DNA of 64,000 nt from Bog-473 sp963791995 (GTDB lineage Bacteria > Actinomycetota > Acidimicrobiia > Acidimicrobiales > RAAP-2), in contig CAWBUQ010000008.1 of the NCBI GenBank assembly GCA_963791995.1, positions 235,177 to 299,176 on the forward strand. Reading direction: 5' to 3'. This document shows, one piece after another, positions 47,054 through 56,259 of this stretch (position 1 is its first letter; the number at the start of each line of letters is the position of its first letter). The position numbers and the translations under genes are program-made. The notes below the pieces were generated by a model. The model saw only the letters and a program-made list of their open reading frames with translations. It ran no database searches and was not told where the DNA came from.

Positions 47054-48230
47054 TCAGCCCAGTCGCTCAATGATGGTGGCGTTGGCCAGCCCGCCGCCCT
47101 CGCACATTGTCAAGAGGCCGTAGCGGCCGTCCGTGCGCTCCAGCTCGTTGAGCAGCGTGGCCGCCAGCTTGCAGCCCGAGGCGCCCAGCGGGTGGCCCAG
47201 CGCGATGGCGCCGCCGTTGGTGTTGACGAGCTCCATGTTGGGGTGGTGTTCCTTCTCCCAGGCCAGCACCACAGAGGCGAACGCCTCGTTGATCTCGACG
47301 GCGTCGATGTCGTCGAGCGTCAACTTGGCCCGCTCGAGAACGGTCGTGGTGGCCGGGATGGGGCCGGTGAGCATCGTCACCGGGTCGACGCCGGCCAAGG
47401 CGAAGGCGTGGAAACGCGCACGGGGGCGCAGGCCCAGCGCGTTCGCCTTCTCCTCGCTCATGATGAGCACGGCCGACGCACCATCGGTGATCTGGGAGGA
47501 GTTGCCCGCCGTGACCTTCCCGCCCTCCTTGAAGGCCGCCTTGAGGTTGGCCAGCGCCTCGACGGTGGAGTCGGGGCGGATGCCCTCGTCGCTGGCGAAG
47601 ATCTCGTCCGGTGTCGTTGCCTTCGTCGTCGCGCACGGCGACCGGCACGATCTCGTTCTCGAAGCGGCCCTCGGCGGTGGCGCGGGCGGCCCGTTGGTGG
47701 CTCTGCACGGAGAAGGCGTCGAGGTCCTCGCGTGAGATGTCCCACTTGTCGGCGATCATTTCGGCGCCGATGCCCTGTCCGGGCAGCCCGGTCTCGGTGT
47801 AGCGCTTCATCATGCGCGGGCCGAAGGGAAAACCGAGCTCCCGCACGACCGACGAGCCCATGGGCGTGCGCGTCATCGACTCGACGCCGGCGGCGACGGC
47901 GATGTCGTACGCGCCCGCCATCACGCCCTGGGCGGCGAAGTGGATGGACTGCTGGGAGGATCCGCACTGGCGGTCGATGGTCGTGGCCGGCACGGACTCG
48001 GGCCAGCCGGCGGCGAGCACCGCGTTGCGCCCGATATTGAGGGACTGCTCACCCACTTGCATGACGCAACCCATGATCACGTCGTCGACGAGGGCCGGGT
48101 CCAACGAGTTGCGCTCGGCCACGGCCTTGAGGGCCTCGGACGCCAAGTCGACCGCGTGCCAGTTGCGGAGCTTCCCGTTGCGCTTGCCGCCGGCGGTCCG
48201 GACTGCGTCGACGATGACTGCGGTGGTCAT
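47054..48230 (-). CDS. Acetyl-CoA C-acyltransferase (thiolase; one frame change)
   Basis: A degradative thiolase of the FadA/AtoB type. The N-terminal active-site cysteine motif is TIDRQCGSSQQSIHFAAQGV. Later motifs are EINEAFASVVLAWEK, NTNGGAIALGHPLGASG and LLTMCEGGGLANATIIERLG, which supply the catalytic His and second Cys. The frame changes at about 47620 (NDTGRD becomes TPDEIFASDEG) and the sequence continues normally. It starts at an ATG with GGGAGGAGAC. Divergent from a thioesterase-like gene. Confidence 0.93.
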
Positions 48231-48367
48231 GGTGTCTCCTCCCATCCGGCGGGCGATTGGCGCCCGCCGGGCAGATTTGGGGTGATCCTATCCGGCCCCC
48301 GGCGAGGGTCCCCTCCGGGCCCCGGGGACCCGGACGACCGGGCCTCGCCCGCTAGGGTCTGCGCCCG

Positions 48368-48832
48368 ATGGCCCGCACCGCCAAGGACATGGACCGCTGG
48401 CTGGGCGACGGCGGCATGCCCATCATCGCCGTGGTGGGCGGTTGCTTCACCGGCTACGGGGTCGACGGCGAGGATCTCGGGTGGGTCGTCGGCACCTTCG
48501 AACCGACCGACATGGCCTGCAACCCGCACGGGGTGACCCAGGCCGGGGTGCACTCCCTGCTGCTGGACGCGTGCATGAACTTCGCCATCAACGCCGCCTT
48601 GCCCGGCAAGGCGCGCACCCGCGGCACGCTCGAGATGAAGACCGAGTGCATGCGCCCCGCCATGAAGGGCGACTCTTTCGCCCTGCGCGGCGACGTGGTG
48701 CGCCTGGCCAAGCAGGTCGCCTACGGCGAGGCGACGGTGCGCGATGCGCAGGGCGCGCTGATCAGCCGCGCCACGGGGACCTTTCTCCTGCATCGACCCG
48801 AGCCAGCCCCCGACCTCACACCCACCGCCTGA
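48368..48832 (+). CDS. PaaI-type hotdog-fold thioesterase
   Basis: A 154-aa acyl-CoA thioesterase-like protein with the PaaI family pattern PHGVTQAGVHSLLLDACMNF, in which the usual catalytic Asp/Glu-containing helix follows the HG motif. It also has LEMKTECMRPAMKGD and ATGTFLLHRPEP. It probably hydrolyses an acyl-CoA intermediate from the neighbouring beta-oxidation-like gene; this is inferred from context. It is intact. Confidence 0.8.
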   Translation: MARTAKDMDRWLGDGGMPIIAVVGGCFTGYGVDGEDLGWVVGTFEPTDMACNPHGVTQAGVHSLLLDACMNFAINAALPGKARTRGTLEMKTECMRPAMKGDSFALRGDVVRLAKQVAYGEATVRDAQGALISRATGTFLLHRPEPAPDLTPTA

Positions 48833-48884
48833 CCCGTACCGGGTCCCGACGGGACTCGATGGCTGTCGCATTTGCTGCGGACCC

Positions 48885-49598
48885 GTGGCGGCGGGCCACC
48901 GGGTCTGCTTCGCCTGCTGCTGGGTGGCGCGGCGCCTCGGGTTGCCGCTGGCGACGGTGTTCCCGGTCCGGCTCTGTCCGCTGCCGAGCCCGCTCTACGC
49001 AGTGTTGATGGGATACAAGGAGGCTCCGCTGCGCGAGGCGCGACGGCGGTTCTCGCCCCTGGTGCGCGCGCTGTTCGACGACTTCCTGGCGGTCCACGCC
49101 CCGTGCCTCGCCGCGACCGCCGGCGGCCCGATCCAGGTCGTGCTTCCCGTGCCGTCGACAGCTCGTCCCGGCGGCTCGCCGCTGGCGGGGCTGGCCGGGC
49201 TCGACCGCGTGGCGCGCCAGCGGCTCGGTGGTGCCCGGTGGGCGCCGGAGGTTCTCGTTCGTGGCGCCGGAGCGGTCGGCCACATGCGGCCCGATTCGAG
49301 CGCCTTCGCCGTGCCGGTCCCGCAGCGCCACCAGTGCGCGGGACGGCGGGTGCTGCTCCTCGACGACACCTATGTCAGCGGCGCCCGGTCGCAGAGCGCC
49401 GCGGCAACGCTGCGCGTGGCGGGCGCTCGAGCCGTGGTCGTCGTGGCACTCGGTCGCGTCCTGCGTCCTGATCGCTCCGCATCCCATGCCGCCTTCCTGG
49501 ATCGGCACCGCGCCGGCGCACGAGTCGGGATCGGGGCGTGTGAGGAAGGGTTCGAGCCGTGCTGCCGTTGCGTTCAGACGCCGGCGTCCACCGAGTAG
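48885..49598 (+). CDS. ComF-like phosphoribosyltransferase-family protein
   Basis: A type I phosphoribosyltransferase fold with the PRPP-binding motif VLLLDDTYVSGARSQSAA. ComF proteins act in DNA uptake; this one may not. The GTG at 48885 is only the first usable start. The same frame upstream (48864-48884) encodes CRICCGP, and downstream it reads HRVCFACC, forming a CxxC...CxxC zinc-finger typical of ComF. So the true start is probably near 48850, perhaps obscured by a base error. The 3' end overlaps the opposing SDR gene by 25 bp. Confidence 0.7.
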   Translation: MAAGHRVCFACCWVARRLGLPLATVFPVRLCPLPSPLYAVLMGYKEAPLREARRRFSPLVRALFDDFLAVHAPCLAATAGGPIQVVLPVPSTARPGGSPLAGLAGLDRVARQRLGGARWAPEVLVRGAGAVGHMRPDSSAFAVPVPQRHQCAGRRVLLLDDTYVSGARSQSAAATLRVAGARAVVVVALGRVLRPDRSASHAAFLDRHRAGARVGIGACEEGFEPCCRCVQTPASTE

Positions 49599-50542
49599 CG
49601 CACGCCCGTGAGGTCCTCGGACTCCCGCCACAAGGCGGCCGCGCTCGCCGAGTCCCGGGCTCGCCGGGAGGGCTGGGTGACCTTGGGCGGACCGGCGAGG
49701 CCGAACAGGTGAGCCGGGCCGATGTACATGCCGGCGTGGACAGCGGAAGAAGTGGCCGCGCACAGGACGGGCAGCGCGCCGGACGAGGCCGACTGTCCGA
49801 GCGTTGCTCCGGCCATCCGGGCCAGTTTCCTCCGCACTCGGCTGATGCCGAGCGCCGCACCGCTGCCGGCCAGGTTGCTGCGCGTCCAGCCGGGATGTGC
49901 CGCCACGGCCACGGTGGACAAACCCTCGGCCGCCAGTCGTCGGGTCAACTCGGCGGTGAAGAGCAGGTTGGCCAGCTTCGTCGTGCCGTAGGCGACCCAC
50001 GTGTTGCGCGGGGTGAGTCCGGCCACGTCGTCGGGATGGATCCGGCCGATGCGGTGCATATGAGAGGAGACGGTGACGATGCGGGCCCCCTCGGTGGTGG
50101 CGATGCGGTCCAGCAGCAGCCCGGTCAGGGCGAAGTGGCCGAGGTGGTTGGTGGCCATCTGCAGCTCGAACCCGTCCGCCGTCTGCCGGTACGGCGTGCC
50201 CATGACGCCGGCGTTGTTGATGAGCAGGTCGAGCCGGGCGTGGGTGGCCACGACGCCCGCCGCCGCACGGTGCACCGAGACCAGGTCGGCCAGGTCGAGT
50301 GGGATCAGTTCGAGCGAGGATCGGTCCAGCTCGAGCTCGAGCCTGTCGCGGGCGCGTCGTCCCCGCTCCTCGTCGCGGCAGGCCATGATGACGTGTGCGC
50401 CGTGGTCGGCCAAGGCGCGCACGACCTCGTAGCCGATGCCGCTGTTGGCGCCGGTCACCAGTGCGACGCAACCGGTCAGGTCGCCGATGTCACGGGTCCT
50501 CCACGTGGCGCCCCCGGCCTCGTGGCCCGCGATCGCACTCAC
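49574..50542 (-). CDS. Short-chain dehydrogenase/reductase (SDR)
   Basis: A Rossmann-fold NAD(P)-dependent oxidoreductase of the retinol-dehydrogenase-like branch (322 aa). The cofactor motif is LVTGANSGIGYEVVRALADH. NNAGVMG follows, and the catalytic residues are in VTVSSHMH and YGTTKLANLLF (YxxxK). Its GTG start overlaps the pirin stop (GTGA), indicating translational coupling. It is intact. The substrate is unknown. Confidence 0.88.
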   Translation of the reverse strand: MSAIAGHEAGGATWRTRDIGDLTGCVALVTGANSGIGYEVVRALADHGAHVIMACRDEERGRRARDRLELELDRSSLELIPLDLADLVSVHRAAAGVVATHARLDLLINNAGVMGTPYRQTADGFELQMATNHLGHFALTGLLLDRIATTEGARIVTVSSHMHRIGRIHPDDVAGLTPRNTWVAYGTTKLANLLFTAELTRRLAAEGLSTVAVAAHPGWTRSNLAGSGAALGISRVRRKLARMAGATLGQSASSGALPVLCAATSSAVHAGMYIGPAHLFGLAGPPKVTQPSRRARDSASAAALWRESEDLTGVRYSVDAGV

Positions 50543-51505
50543 GCGTTGCCGATGTGGTCCGCCGGGACCGTCCCGAGCTTGCCGGCCTCGAAATCTTCGA
50601 AGGCCCGGACGATTTCGTCGCGCGTGTTCATGACGAACGGGCCGTAGGCGTAGACGGGTTCGCCGATGCGCCGGCCGCCGAGGATGAGCACGTCGAGCGC
50701 GGCATGCCGGGATTCCTGCGCCGGGTCCGCCCGGAGAACGAGCGCGTCACCGGCCCCGAAGACGGCGAGCTGCCCCGTACCGAAGGGCCGCGCGATCAGG
50801 CCCGACGCTCCCCTTGCCCGAGAGCGCGTAGACGAGTGCGTTGAACTCAGAGGGCCAGGGCACGACGAGCTCGGCGCCCGGTTCGATCGTGGCGTGCACC
50901 AGCGAGATCGGCGTGTGGGTCGAGCCCGGCCCGTGGTGGCCGCCGACGTCGCCGGCGATCACGCGGACGAGCGAACCGCCATCGGGTGTCGTGAGGAGCA
51001 GGACGTCGTCAGCCTCGATGCCCTGGTAACGGGGGGCGATCCACTTGTCGGCCGACGGCAGGTTCACCCACAACTGGATCCCGTGGAACAGACCGCCGCT
51101 GGCGATCAGCTGCTCGGTCGGCCGCTCAATATGGAGGATCCCCGAACCGGCGGTCATCCACTGCGTCGAGCCGTTGGTGATGAGGCCGCCGCCACCGATG
51201 GAGTCCTGGTGCTGGAACGTGCCGTCGATCATGTAGGTCACCGTTTCGAAGCCACGGTGCGGGTGCCAGGGTGTGCCCTTGGGTTCGCCGGGCGCGTACT
51301 CGACCTCACCCATCTGATCCATGTGGATGAAGGGGTCCAGGTCGGCCATCGGCACACCGGCGAAGGCGCGGCGCACGGGGAAGCCCTCGCCCTCGAGGCC
51401 GCTGGGGGCGTCGGTGACGCCGGTGACCGGGCGGAGGGTGGCCCCGTCGGCCGGCGCAGTGATGCGCGGCAGCACCAGGGTGTCGGGAACAGTCACTGCG
51501 GGCAT
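50539..51505 (-). CDS. Pirin family protein (one frame change)
   Basis: A bicupin metal-binding protein; pirins act as quercetinases or redox regulators. The metal-binding cupin motif is GTPWHPHRGFETVTYMIDG with TFQHQDSIGGGG. It also has GSGILHIERPTEQ and GGLFHGIQLWVNLPSADKW. The frame changes at about 50815, and the C-terminus continues YAYGPFVMNTRDEIVRAFED to GNA at 50539. The ATG at 51505 (MPAVTVPDTLVLPRI) is preferred to 51565. Confidence 0.85.
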
Positions 51506-51631
51506 AACGGCCTCACTCTTCCTTGCGTCCGTCGTGACCCCGGTGCGCCCGATCTGGAGCATCACCGGAGCGACATCACGTTGAACACGCAGGCGCCCGA
51601 TTCTGTTCCGGCGCCCCGGCGTGGGCCGTGC

Positions 51632-52492
51632 CTAGGAGGCGTCGAGGCGTGCGACCTGTTCTGGAGTCAGGACGAGGTCGGCCGCCGCCGCCGATGCGAT
51701 GGCGGTCTCGGGGCGGCTGCTGCCCGGGATGGGGATCACCCGGGAGCCCTTGGCCAGCATCCAGGCCAGGGTGACCTGCTGGGGGCTGGCGCCCACCTCC
51801 TTCGCCACCTGTGCGAACGCAGCGTAGGTGCGCTCGATGTCGTCGGCGTTCCCGATGCCCCCCAGCGGGCTCCAGGGGATGAAGGCAATGCCGAGCTTCT
51901 CGCAGTGTTCGAGCTCGTTCTCGGACGAGCGGAAGCGGGGTGAGAACTGGTTCTGCACGCTCACGAGGCGACCGCCCAGGACCCGTTGGGCCTCGTCGAT
52001 CTGCGCGACGGTGGCGTTCGAGACGCCCGCCATGAGGATCTTGCCCTCGTCGAGCAAGTCGGCCAGTGCGCCGACGGACTCGGCCCAGGGCACCTTGGCG
52101 TCGGGACGGTGGTACTGGTAGAGGCCGATGGCGTCGACGCCGAGCCTCTTGAGAGACTCCTCGCAGGCCTCCTTCACGTAGGCGGGATCGCCGTGCACCG
52201 TCCAGCTGCCGTCGCCGGGACGACGGTGCCCGCCCTTGGTGGCGACGAGCACGTCGTCGGTCGCGCCGCCATAGGCCGCCAGGGCCTCGGCCACCAGCTC
52301 CTCGCCGTGACCGTGTTCTTGGACCCCGAGCGAGTAGGCGTCGGCCGTGTCGATGATGGTCACGCCCGCATCGAGCGAGGCGTGGATGGTCGCGATCGCC
52401 TGACGCCGGTCCGGGCGCCCTTCGATGGACAGCGGCATCTCGCCGAGTCCGATGGCGCTCACGGTCCGATTGCCGATGGTGCGTTGCTGCAT
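51632..52492 (-). CDS. Aldo/keto reductase
   Basis: A second AKR (286 aa). The catalytic Asp and Tyr are in IIDTADAYSLG, the Lys in VLVATKGGH and the His in GLYQYHRPD. The C-terminal cofactor region is VIPIPGSSRPETAIASAAAA. It starts at an ATG after CAGGAGGTCGCC. It is intact and not close in sequence to the AKR at 24.0 kb. Confidence 0.87.
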   Translation of the reverse strand: MQQRTIGNRTVSAIGLGEMPLSIEGRPDRRQAIATIHASLDAGVTIIDTADAYSLGVQEHGHGEELVAEALAAYGGATDDVLVATKGGHRRPGDGSWTVHGDPAYVKEACEESLKRLGVDAIGLYQYHRPDAKVPWAESVGALADLLDEGKILMAGVSNATVAQIDEAQRVLGGRLVSVQNQFSPRFRSSENELEHCEKLGIAFIPWSPLGGIGNADDIERTYAAFAQVAKEVGASPQQVTLAWMLAKGSRVIPIPGSSRPETAIASAAAADLVLTPEQVARLDAS

Positions 52493-52602
52493 GGCGACCT
52501 CCTGGTCGAGCTCGACTCTCTCTGCCGTCCCGTTCCGGCAACGTCCTGACGTTACCGGCGCCCGCTTCGGTGATGCACGGGGATCGAGCTGGCAGCGGGG
52601 CG

Positions 52603-52890
52603 TCAGGACACGGTGTGGAACGCAATGCGGTACACCAGGGTGTCGTCCGCGATCGGCCCAGCGTGAGCGGCCCGGGTCCGCAGGGCCTCGCGGCCCCTCT
52701 CCCCGCTGCGCCTGATGTCGGCGTCGGTAATGGAGCCGAAGGGGACCTGCTCCATCGAGTCCACCTCGATCAGGGCCAAGCCGACCCGGTAGCGGCCTCC
52801 GGCTTTGACCTGCGGACGTCGCCAGAGCCGGACGGTGAGCGTGATCTCGCCGGCGGCGATGTCATCGTGCAGCACCTTGGAGAACTCCAC
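52603..52890 (-). CDS. ASCH-domain protein
   Basis: A small protein resembling the ASCH fold (a PUA-like RNA-binding beta barrel). It has VEFSKVLHDDIAAGEITLTV, RLWRRPQVKAGGRYRVGLAL and ITDADIRRSG, similar to ASCH proteins in which a T-x-R-x-W-x-R motif and a Lys/Arg-rich strand face RNA. I start at the GTG at 52890; the true start may be a little upstream. It has about 95 aa. Some relatives are N4-acetylcytidine amidohydrolases. Confidence 0.65.
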   Translation of the reverse strand: MEFSKVLHDDIAAGEITLTVRLWRRPQVKAGGRYRVGLALIEVDSMEQVPFGSITDADIRRSGERGREALRTRAAHAGPIADDTLVYRIAFHTVS

Positions 52891-52940
52891 CAGGACCGAC
52901 CCTACGAGGCGCGTCGCGTCGCCGTGTCCGAGGTTCGCCC

Positions 52941-54147
52941 TCAGTACTGCCAGACCCTGACCCAGTCGATCTTGGTGGTTGCCGGCAGCGGCGTCGAGCC
53001 GGGCTCGAACACGTCGTTGCCGTAGGTCCCGAGGGCGGCGGTGAAGGCGAGGAAGAACGGTTGGTCGAAGGGCGCGGGGGCGCTGTCCGGGTTCGTGACG
53101 TAGGGCGCGTAGGTGTCCGTCGTGCAGGGGATCCCGTTGAAATAGGTCGTGATGGTCGTCGGGGTCCACGAGAGCGCGTAGGTGTTGAACTGACCGGCGG
53201 TGGCGTCGCCCGCGATGCTGCACCCGTCGGGGGCGGTGGCGTGGGGATCGGCGCTCGACCCGGGGTAGTGCACAGCGGGCACGTCGTCTTGGGGGTAGCT
53301 CGAATAGAACTCGCCGTAGTCGATCTCGCCGCTGTCGGGCCACGGGCCGTACAGCGTCTCGTTCTCGGGATAGAGCCACAGCGTCTCTTGGAGCCCGGGC
53401 ACCGAGGCGGCGGGCATGGCGGCGCGTACCTCGAAGTAGCCGTATCGCTGGCTGAAGAGCTGATACGAGGTAATCATGCCGCCCTCGTACGTCGCGTCGA
53501 AGCTCGAACCGCCCGGTTGCTGGCAACTGGTGTCCGACGACACCTGGACGACACTCAGGTCCAACGTGCCACCGGACTCCGAGATCGTGCTCGGGTTGTC
53601 GACGTAACAGACCGGCGAGAGGAGAGGCCCGTTTTGGTATCCGCTGGTGCTCGTGAGCACCGGTTGCCACACGCTCGCGTTCGGCGAGGTCGAATTGAAC
53701 TCGTCGTCGAGGGTGCAGTTCCACGACCCCGTTGGCGGCGCGATGGGCGGTGCTGTCCCCCCGCAGGTTCCCGTGCCGGATTCGCCACCGCCGCGTTGGT
53801 CGGCTTGCGGAGCTTGCGAGGATGTGGTGGGGGGAACCGTGGTGGTCGGCGGCGGGGCCAAGGTGGTCGTGGTCGTGGTCGTGGAACACGTGCTCAGGAT
53901 TTGTTGGAGCACGTTGCAATCCGTCGGCGCCGCAACAGTGCTGGTCGTCTCAGAGGGCGCGTCACCCGGTGCGGTCGCGAGCCCTTGCGTCTGTAGGCCG
54001 TCGTCCCTGTGAATGGAGGCCGGCCGACCCCGGATGTCGCGATCCGGCCGCACCGGCGACGGCGAGCGTGACAGCGATGAGGAGCACGGCGCTGAGCGAC
54101 GCCGCGACCAGATGCGGCGCCCGCCGCCCGTGCTTCGCTTCCGCCAT
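52941..54147 (-). CDS. Secreted glycoside hydrolase family 16 beta-glucanase (one frame change)
   Basis: A GH16 enzyme hydrolysing beta-1,3 or mixed-linkage glucans or related galactans. It starts MAEAKHGRRAPHLVAASLSA with a signal-peptide core (VLLIAVTLAVAGAAGS). A frame change at about 54030 leads into a Thr/Pro linker with a cysteine pair, then the catalytic domain (CTLDDEFNSTSPNASVW). The catalytic motif is GEIDYGEFYSS (ExDxxE). Further GH16 stretches are TYALSWTPTTITTYFNGIPC and TKIDWVRVWQY. Predicted to be exported. Confidence 0.86.
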
Positions 54148-54440
54148 CGTGTGCAGCCTCCCGAGAGCTCCGATAGGTAGGTCGCGAGTACCCCTGTTGC
54201 TTTCCCCTTGGGAACCTGGGAGAGGAGCGAAACTTGTCCCGGGATTGGCGTGGTCGGGGCAACCCGGGTCACTGCCCTCGGAAGCCCTTGAACGAAGAAA
54301 TGTGGCTCCTCGGGATGACACAGGCGATCCCTAACGTTGCAGGAAGTGATGTCGTGGGCCCGGGCGCCGTCGAGTCCTCCTCGTTGGTCGAAGGGTTGGG
54401 CCGCGCCCTTCCGCGGGCGCCAGAGTGAACGGAGGCCCAG
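54148..54440. promoter_or_regulatory. Divergent intergenic region, GH16 / MFS
   Basis: This gap of 293 bp separates a glucanase from an efflux-type carrier. It must hold both promoters. I saw no clear operator, riboswitch or small gene. Confidence 0.3.
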
Positions 54441-55934
54441 GTGACGCAGGAAGACCTCGGTGGAGGCCCGCTCGGGCACGAGAGCCTGTTCGAGCCCGAC
54501 CCCAAACGCTGGGAGATCCTGGCCGTCGTCGTGGTGGCCCAGCTCATGGTGGTGCTGGACGCGTCGATCGTGACGATTGCGCTGCCCTCGGCCCAGCACG
54601 CCCTGGGAATCTCGGTGGCGAACCGCCAATGGGTGATCACCGCATACACCCTGGCCTTCGGCGGCTTGCTCCTTCTCGGGGGCCGGATCGCCGACTACGG
54701 GGGCCGCAAGCGCATGTTCGTCATCGGCCTCATCGGGTTCGCGTCCGCCTCGGCGCTCGGCGGGTTGGCCGCGGACCAGGCCATGCTCTTCGGCGCCCGG
54801 GCGCTGCAAGGAGCGTTTGCCGCGTTGATGGCCCCGGCCGCGCTGTCCATCTTGACCATCACGTTCCAGCACGACCCGGGTGAACGGGCGAAGGCGTTCG
54901 GTGCCTACGGAGCGGTGTCGGGCGCCGGGGGCGCCATCGGGGTGCTCGCCGGCGGCCTGCTCACCCAGTACGCATCGTGGCGCTGGTGCCTCCTCGTCAA
55001 CGTGCCCGTAGCGCTGCTGGCCGCATTCGCGGCGAGCCGGGTGGTCCACGAGAGCCGCGTGACCGGCAGGACCCGCTACGACGTCCCCGGCGCCCTCCTC
55101 TCGACCCTCGGATTGGTGAGCCTCGTCTACGGCTTCACCAAGGCCACCACGGACGGATGGTCGTCCGGGCCGACGCTGAGCTTCCTGAGCATTGCCGTGG
55201 TGCTGCTCGTGACGTTCGTGATCGTCGAGAGCCGGTCCTCACATCCGCTGCTCCCCCTGCGCGTCGTCGCCGAGCGAAACCGCGGCGGGTCGTTCCTCGC
55301 CTCGTTCCTCCTCGGCGCCGGCCTCTTCGCCATGTTCGTCTTTCTCAGTTACTACATGCAGACCGTGCTGGACTTCTCGGCACTCAAGGCGGGCGTGGCG
55401 TTCCTCCCGTTCGCGGCAGGGCTGGTCATCGCCGCCGCGGCCTCCACGTCGATCGTGCCGCGGATCGGACCGCGCATCCCGATGGCCTCGGGCATCTTGG
55501 TGGGAGCCGCGGGCCTGGGCTGGCTCACCCAGATCGGGGTGCACTCGTCGTTTTGGGTTGCGGTCTTGGGGCCCGAACTGCTCATGAGCCTCGGTCTGGG
55601 GTTCGCGTTCCCAGCGCTGAGCAGCACGGCTCTTACCAACGTGCGACCCGCCGATGCGGGTGTGGCGAGCGCCATGGTGAACACGACGCAGCAGGTTGGT
55701 GGTTCGCTCGGCACCGCCCTCCTCAACACGGTGGCGGCCACCGCGACCGCAGCCTTCGTCCGTGCCAACGGGCCGGCCTCGCTCCCGGCCGGCTTGGTGC
55801 ACGGGTATTCGGTTGCGTTCGGGGTCGGCGCCGCGCTGTTGGTGGTGGCGGCAGTGGTGAGCGCCGTGTTCGTCACCGATCGTCCGGCCACGGACCCCGC
55901 CTTCCCGATGGACCCTGCACTTGCGCCTTCGTGA
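54441..55934 (+). CDS. EmrB/QacA-type (DHA2) MFS drug transporter
   Basis: A 14-span proton antiporter of the DHA2 family (497 aa). The first helix contains VVVVAQLMVVLDASIVTIAL with motif D1. The motif A loop is GGRIADYGGRKRMFV. The motif C region is GAYGAVSGAGGAIGVLAGGL. The end is hydrophobic with a short Asp/Pro tail. It starts at a GTG. Family members export lipophilic drugs or metabolites. No regulator is adjacent, apart from a palindrome after the gene. Confidence 0.9.
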   Translation: MTQEDLGGGPLGHESLFEPDPKRWEILAVVVVAQLMVVLDASIVTIALPSAQHALGISVANRQWVITAYTLAFGGLLLLGGRIADYGGRKRMFVIGLIGFASASALGGLAADQAMLFGARALQGAFAALMAPAALSILTITFQHDPGERAKAFGAYGAVSGAGGAIGVLAGGLLTQYASWRWCLLVNVPVALLAAFAASRVVHESRVTGRTRYDVPGALLSTLGLVSLVYGFTKATTDGWSSGPTLSFLSIAVVLLVTFVIVESRSSHPLLPLRVVAERNRGGSFLASFLLGAGLFAMFVFLSYYMQTVLDFSALKAGVAFLPFAAGLVIAAAASTSIVPRIGPRIPMASGILVGAAGLGWLTQIGVHSSFWVAVLGPELLMSLGLGFAFPALSSTALTNVRPADAGVASAMVNTTQQVGGSLGTALLNTVAATATAAFVRANGPASLPAGLVHGYSVAFGVGAALLVVAAVVSAVFVTDRPATDPAFPMDPALAPS

Positions 55935-55985
55935 CGAAGATCACACGCGGCGCGCCCGAACCCGTCGCGGACCCGAGGGGCATGT

Positions 55986-56001
55986 CCTCGCGTCAGCGAG
56001 G
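55986..56001. terminator. Hairpin after the MFS gene
   Basis: CCTCGCGTCAGCGAGG forms a perfect 6-bp GC stem with a 4-nt loop, 52 bp after the MFS stop. There is no T tract, so a terminator role is only possible. Confidence 0.35.
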
Positions 56002-56020
56002 AGCCAGAATTCCCGGCCTC

Positions 56021-56035
56021 ATGGGTTCAACCCAT
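56021..56035. promoter_or_regulatory. Perfect palindrome, possible operator
   Basis: ATGGGTTCAACCCAT is a perfect inverted repeat (7-bp arms, central C) in the 325-bp gap before the APH-like gene. This size is typical of dimeric repressor sites. No regulator gene is adjacent. Confidence 0.4.
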
Positions 56036-56090
56036 GCGCTCTGGGCGGAGTGCAGTACGGTTGAGGAAGCCGATTGCGAAGGAGAAGCGA

Positions 56091-56147
56091 ATGCGTGCAG
56101 CGTCTGGGTCCATCAAGAAAGGAGAGATCACTTATCGAGAGGACTGA
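56091..56147 (+). CDS. Possible 18-residue leader peptide
   Basis: An ATG preceded by GAAGGAGAAGCGA (well-spaced GGAG) opens a frame encoding MRAASGSIKKGEITYRED and a TGA. It lies 112 bp before the APH-like gene. The good Shine-Dalgarno sequence is the only evidence of translation. It could be a leader peptide, or chance. Confidence 0.25.
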   Translation: MRAASGSIKKGEITYRED

Positions 56148-56259
56148 CGCGTCATGCAATCGATTCACTTACGGAATACGGCAGATCTAGCACCGTGTAG
56201 CGCAACTCACGGACGGCGGCACGAGCAGGCCGCCGCAGTCGCGTGCGTGGTGGTGCTCA

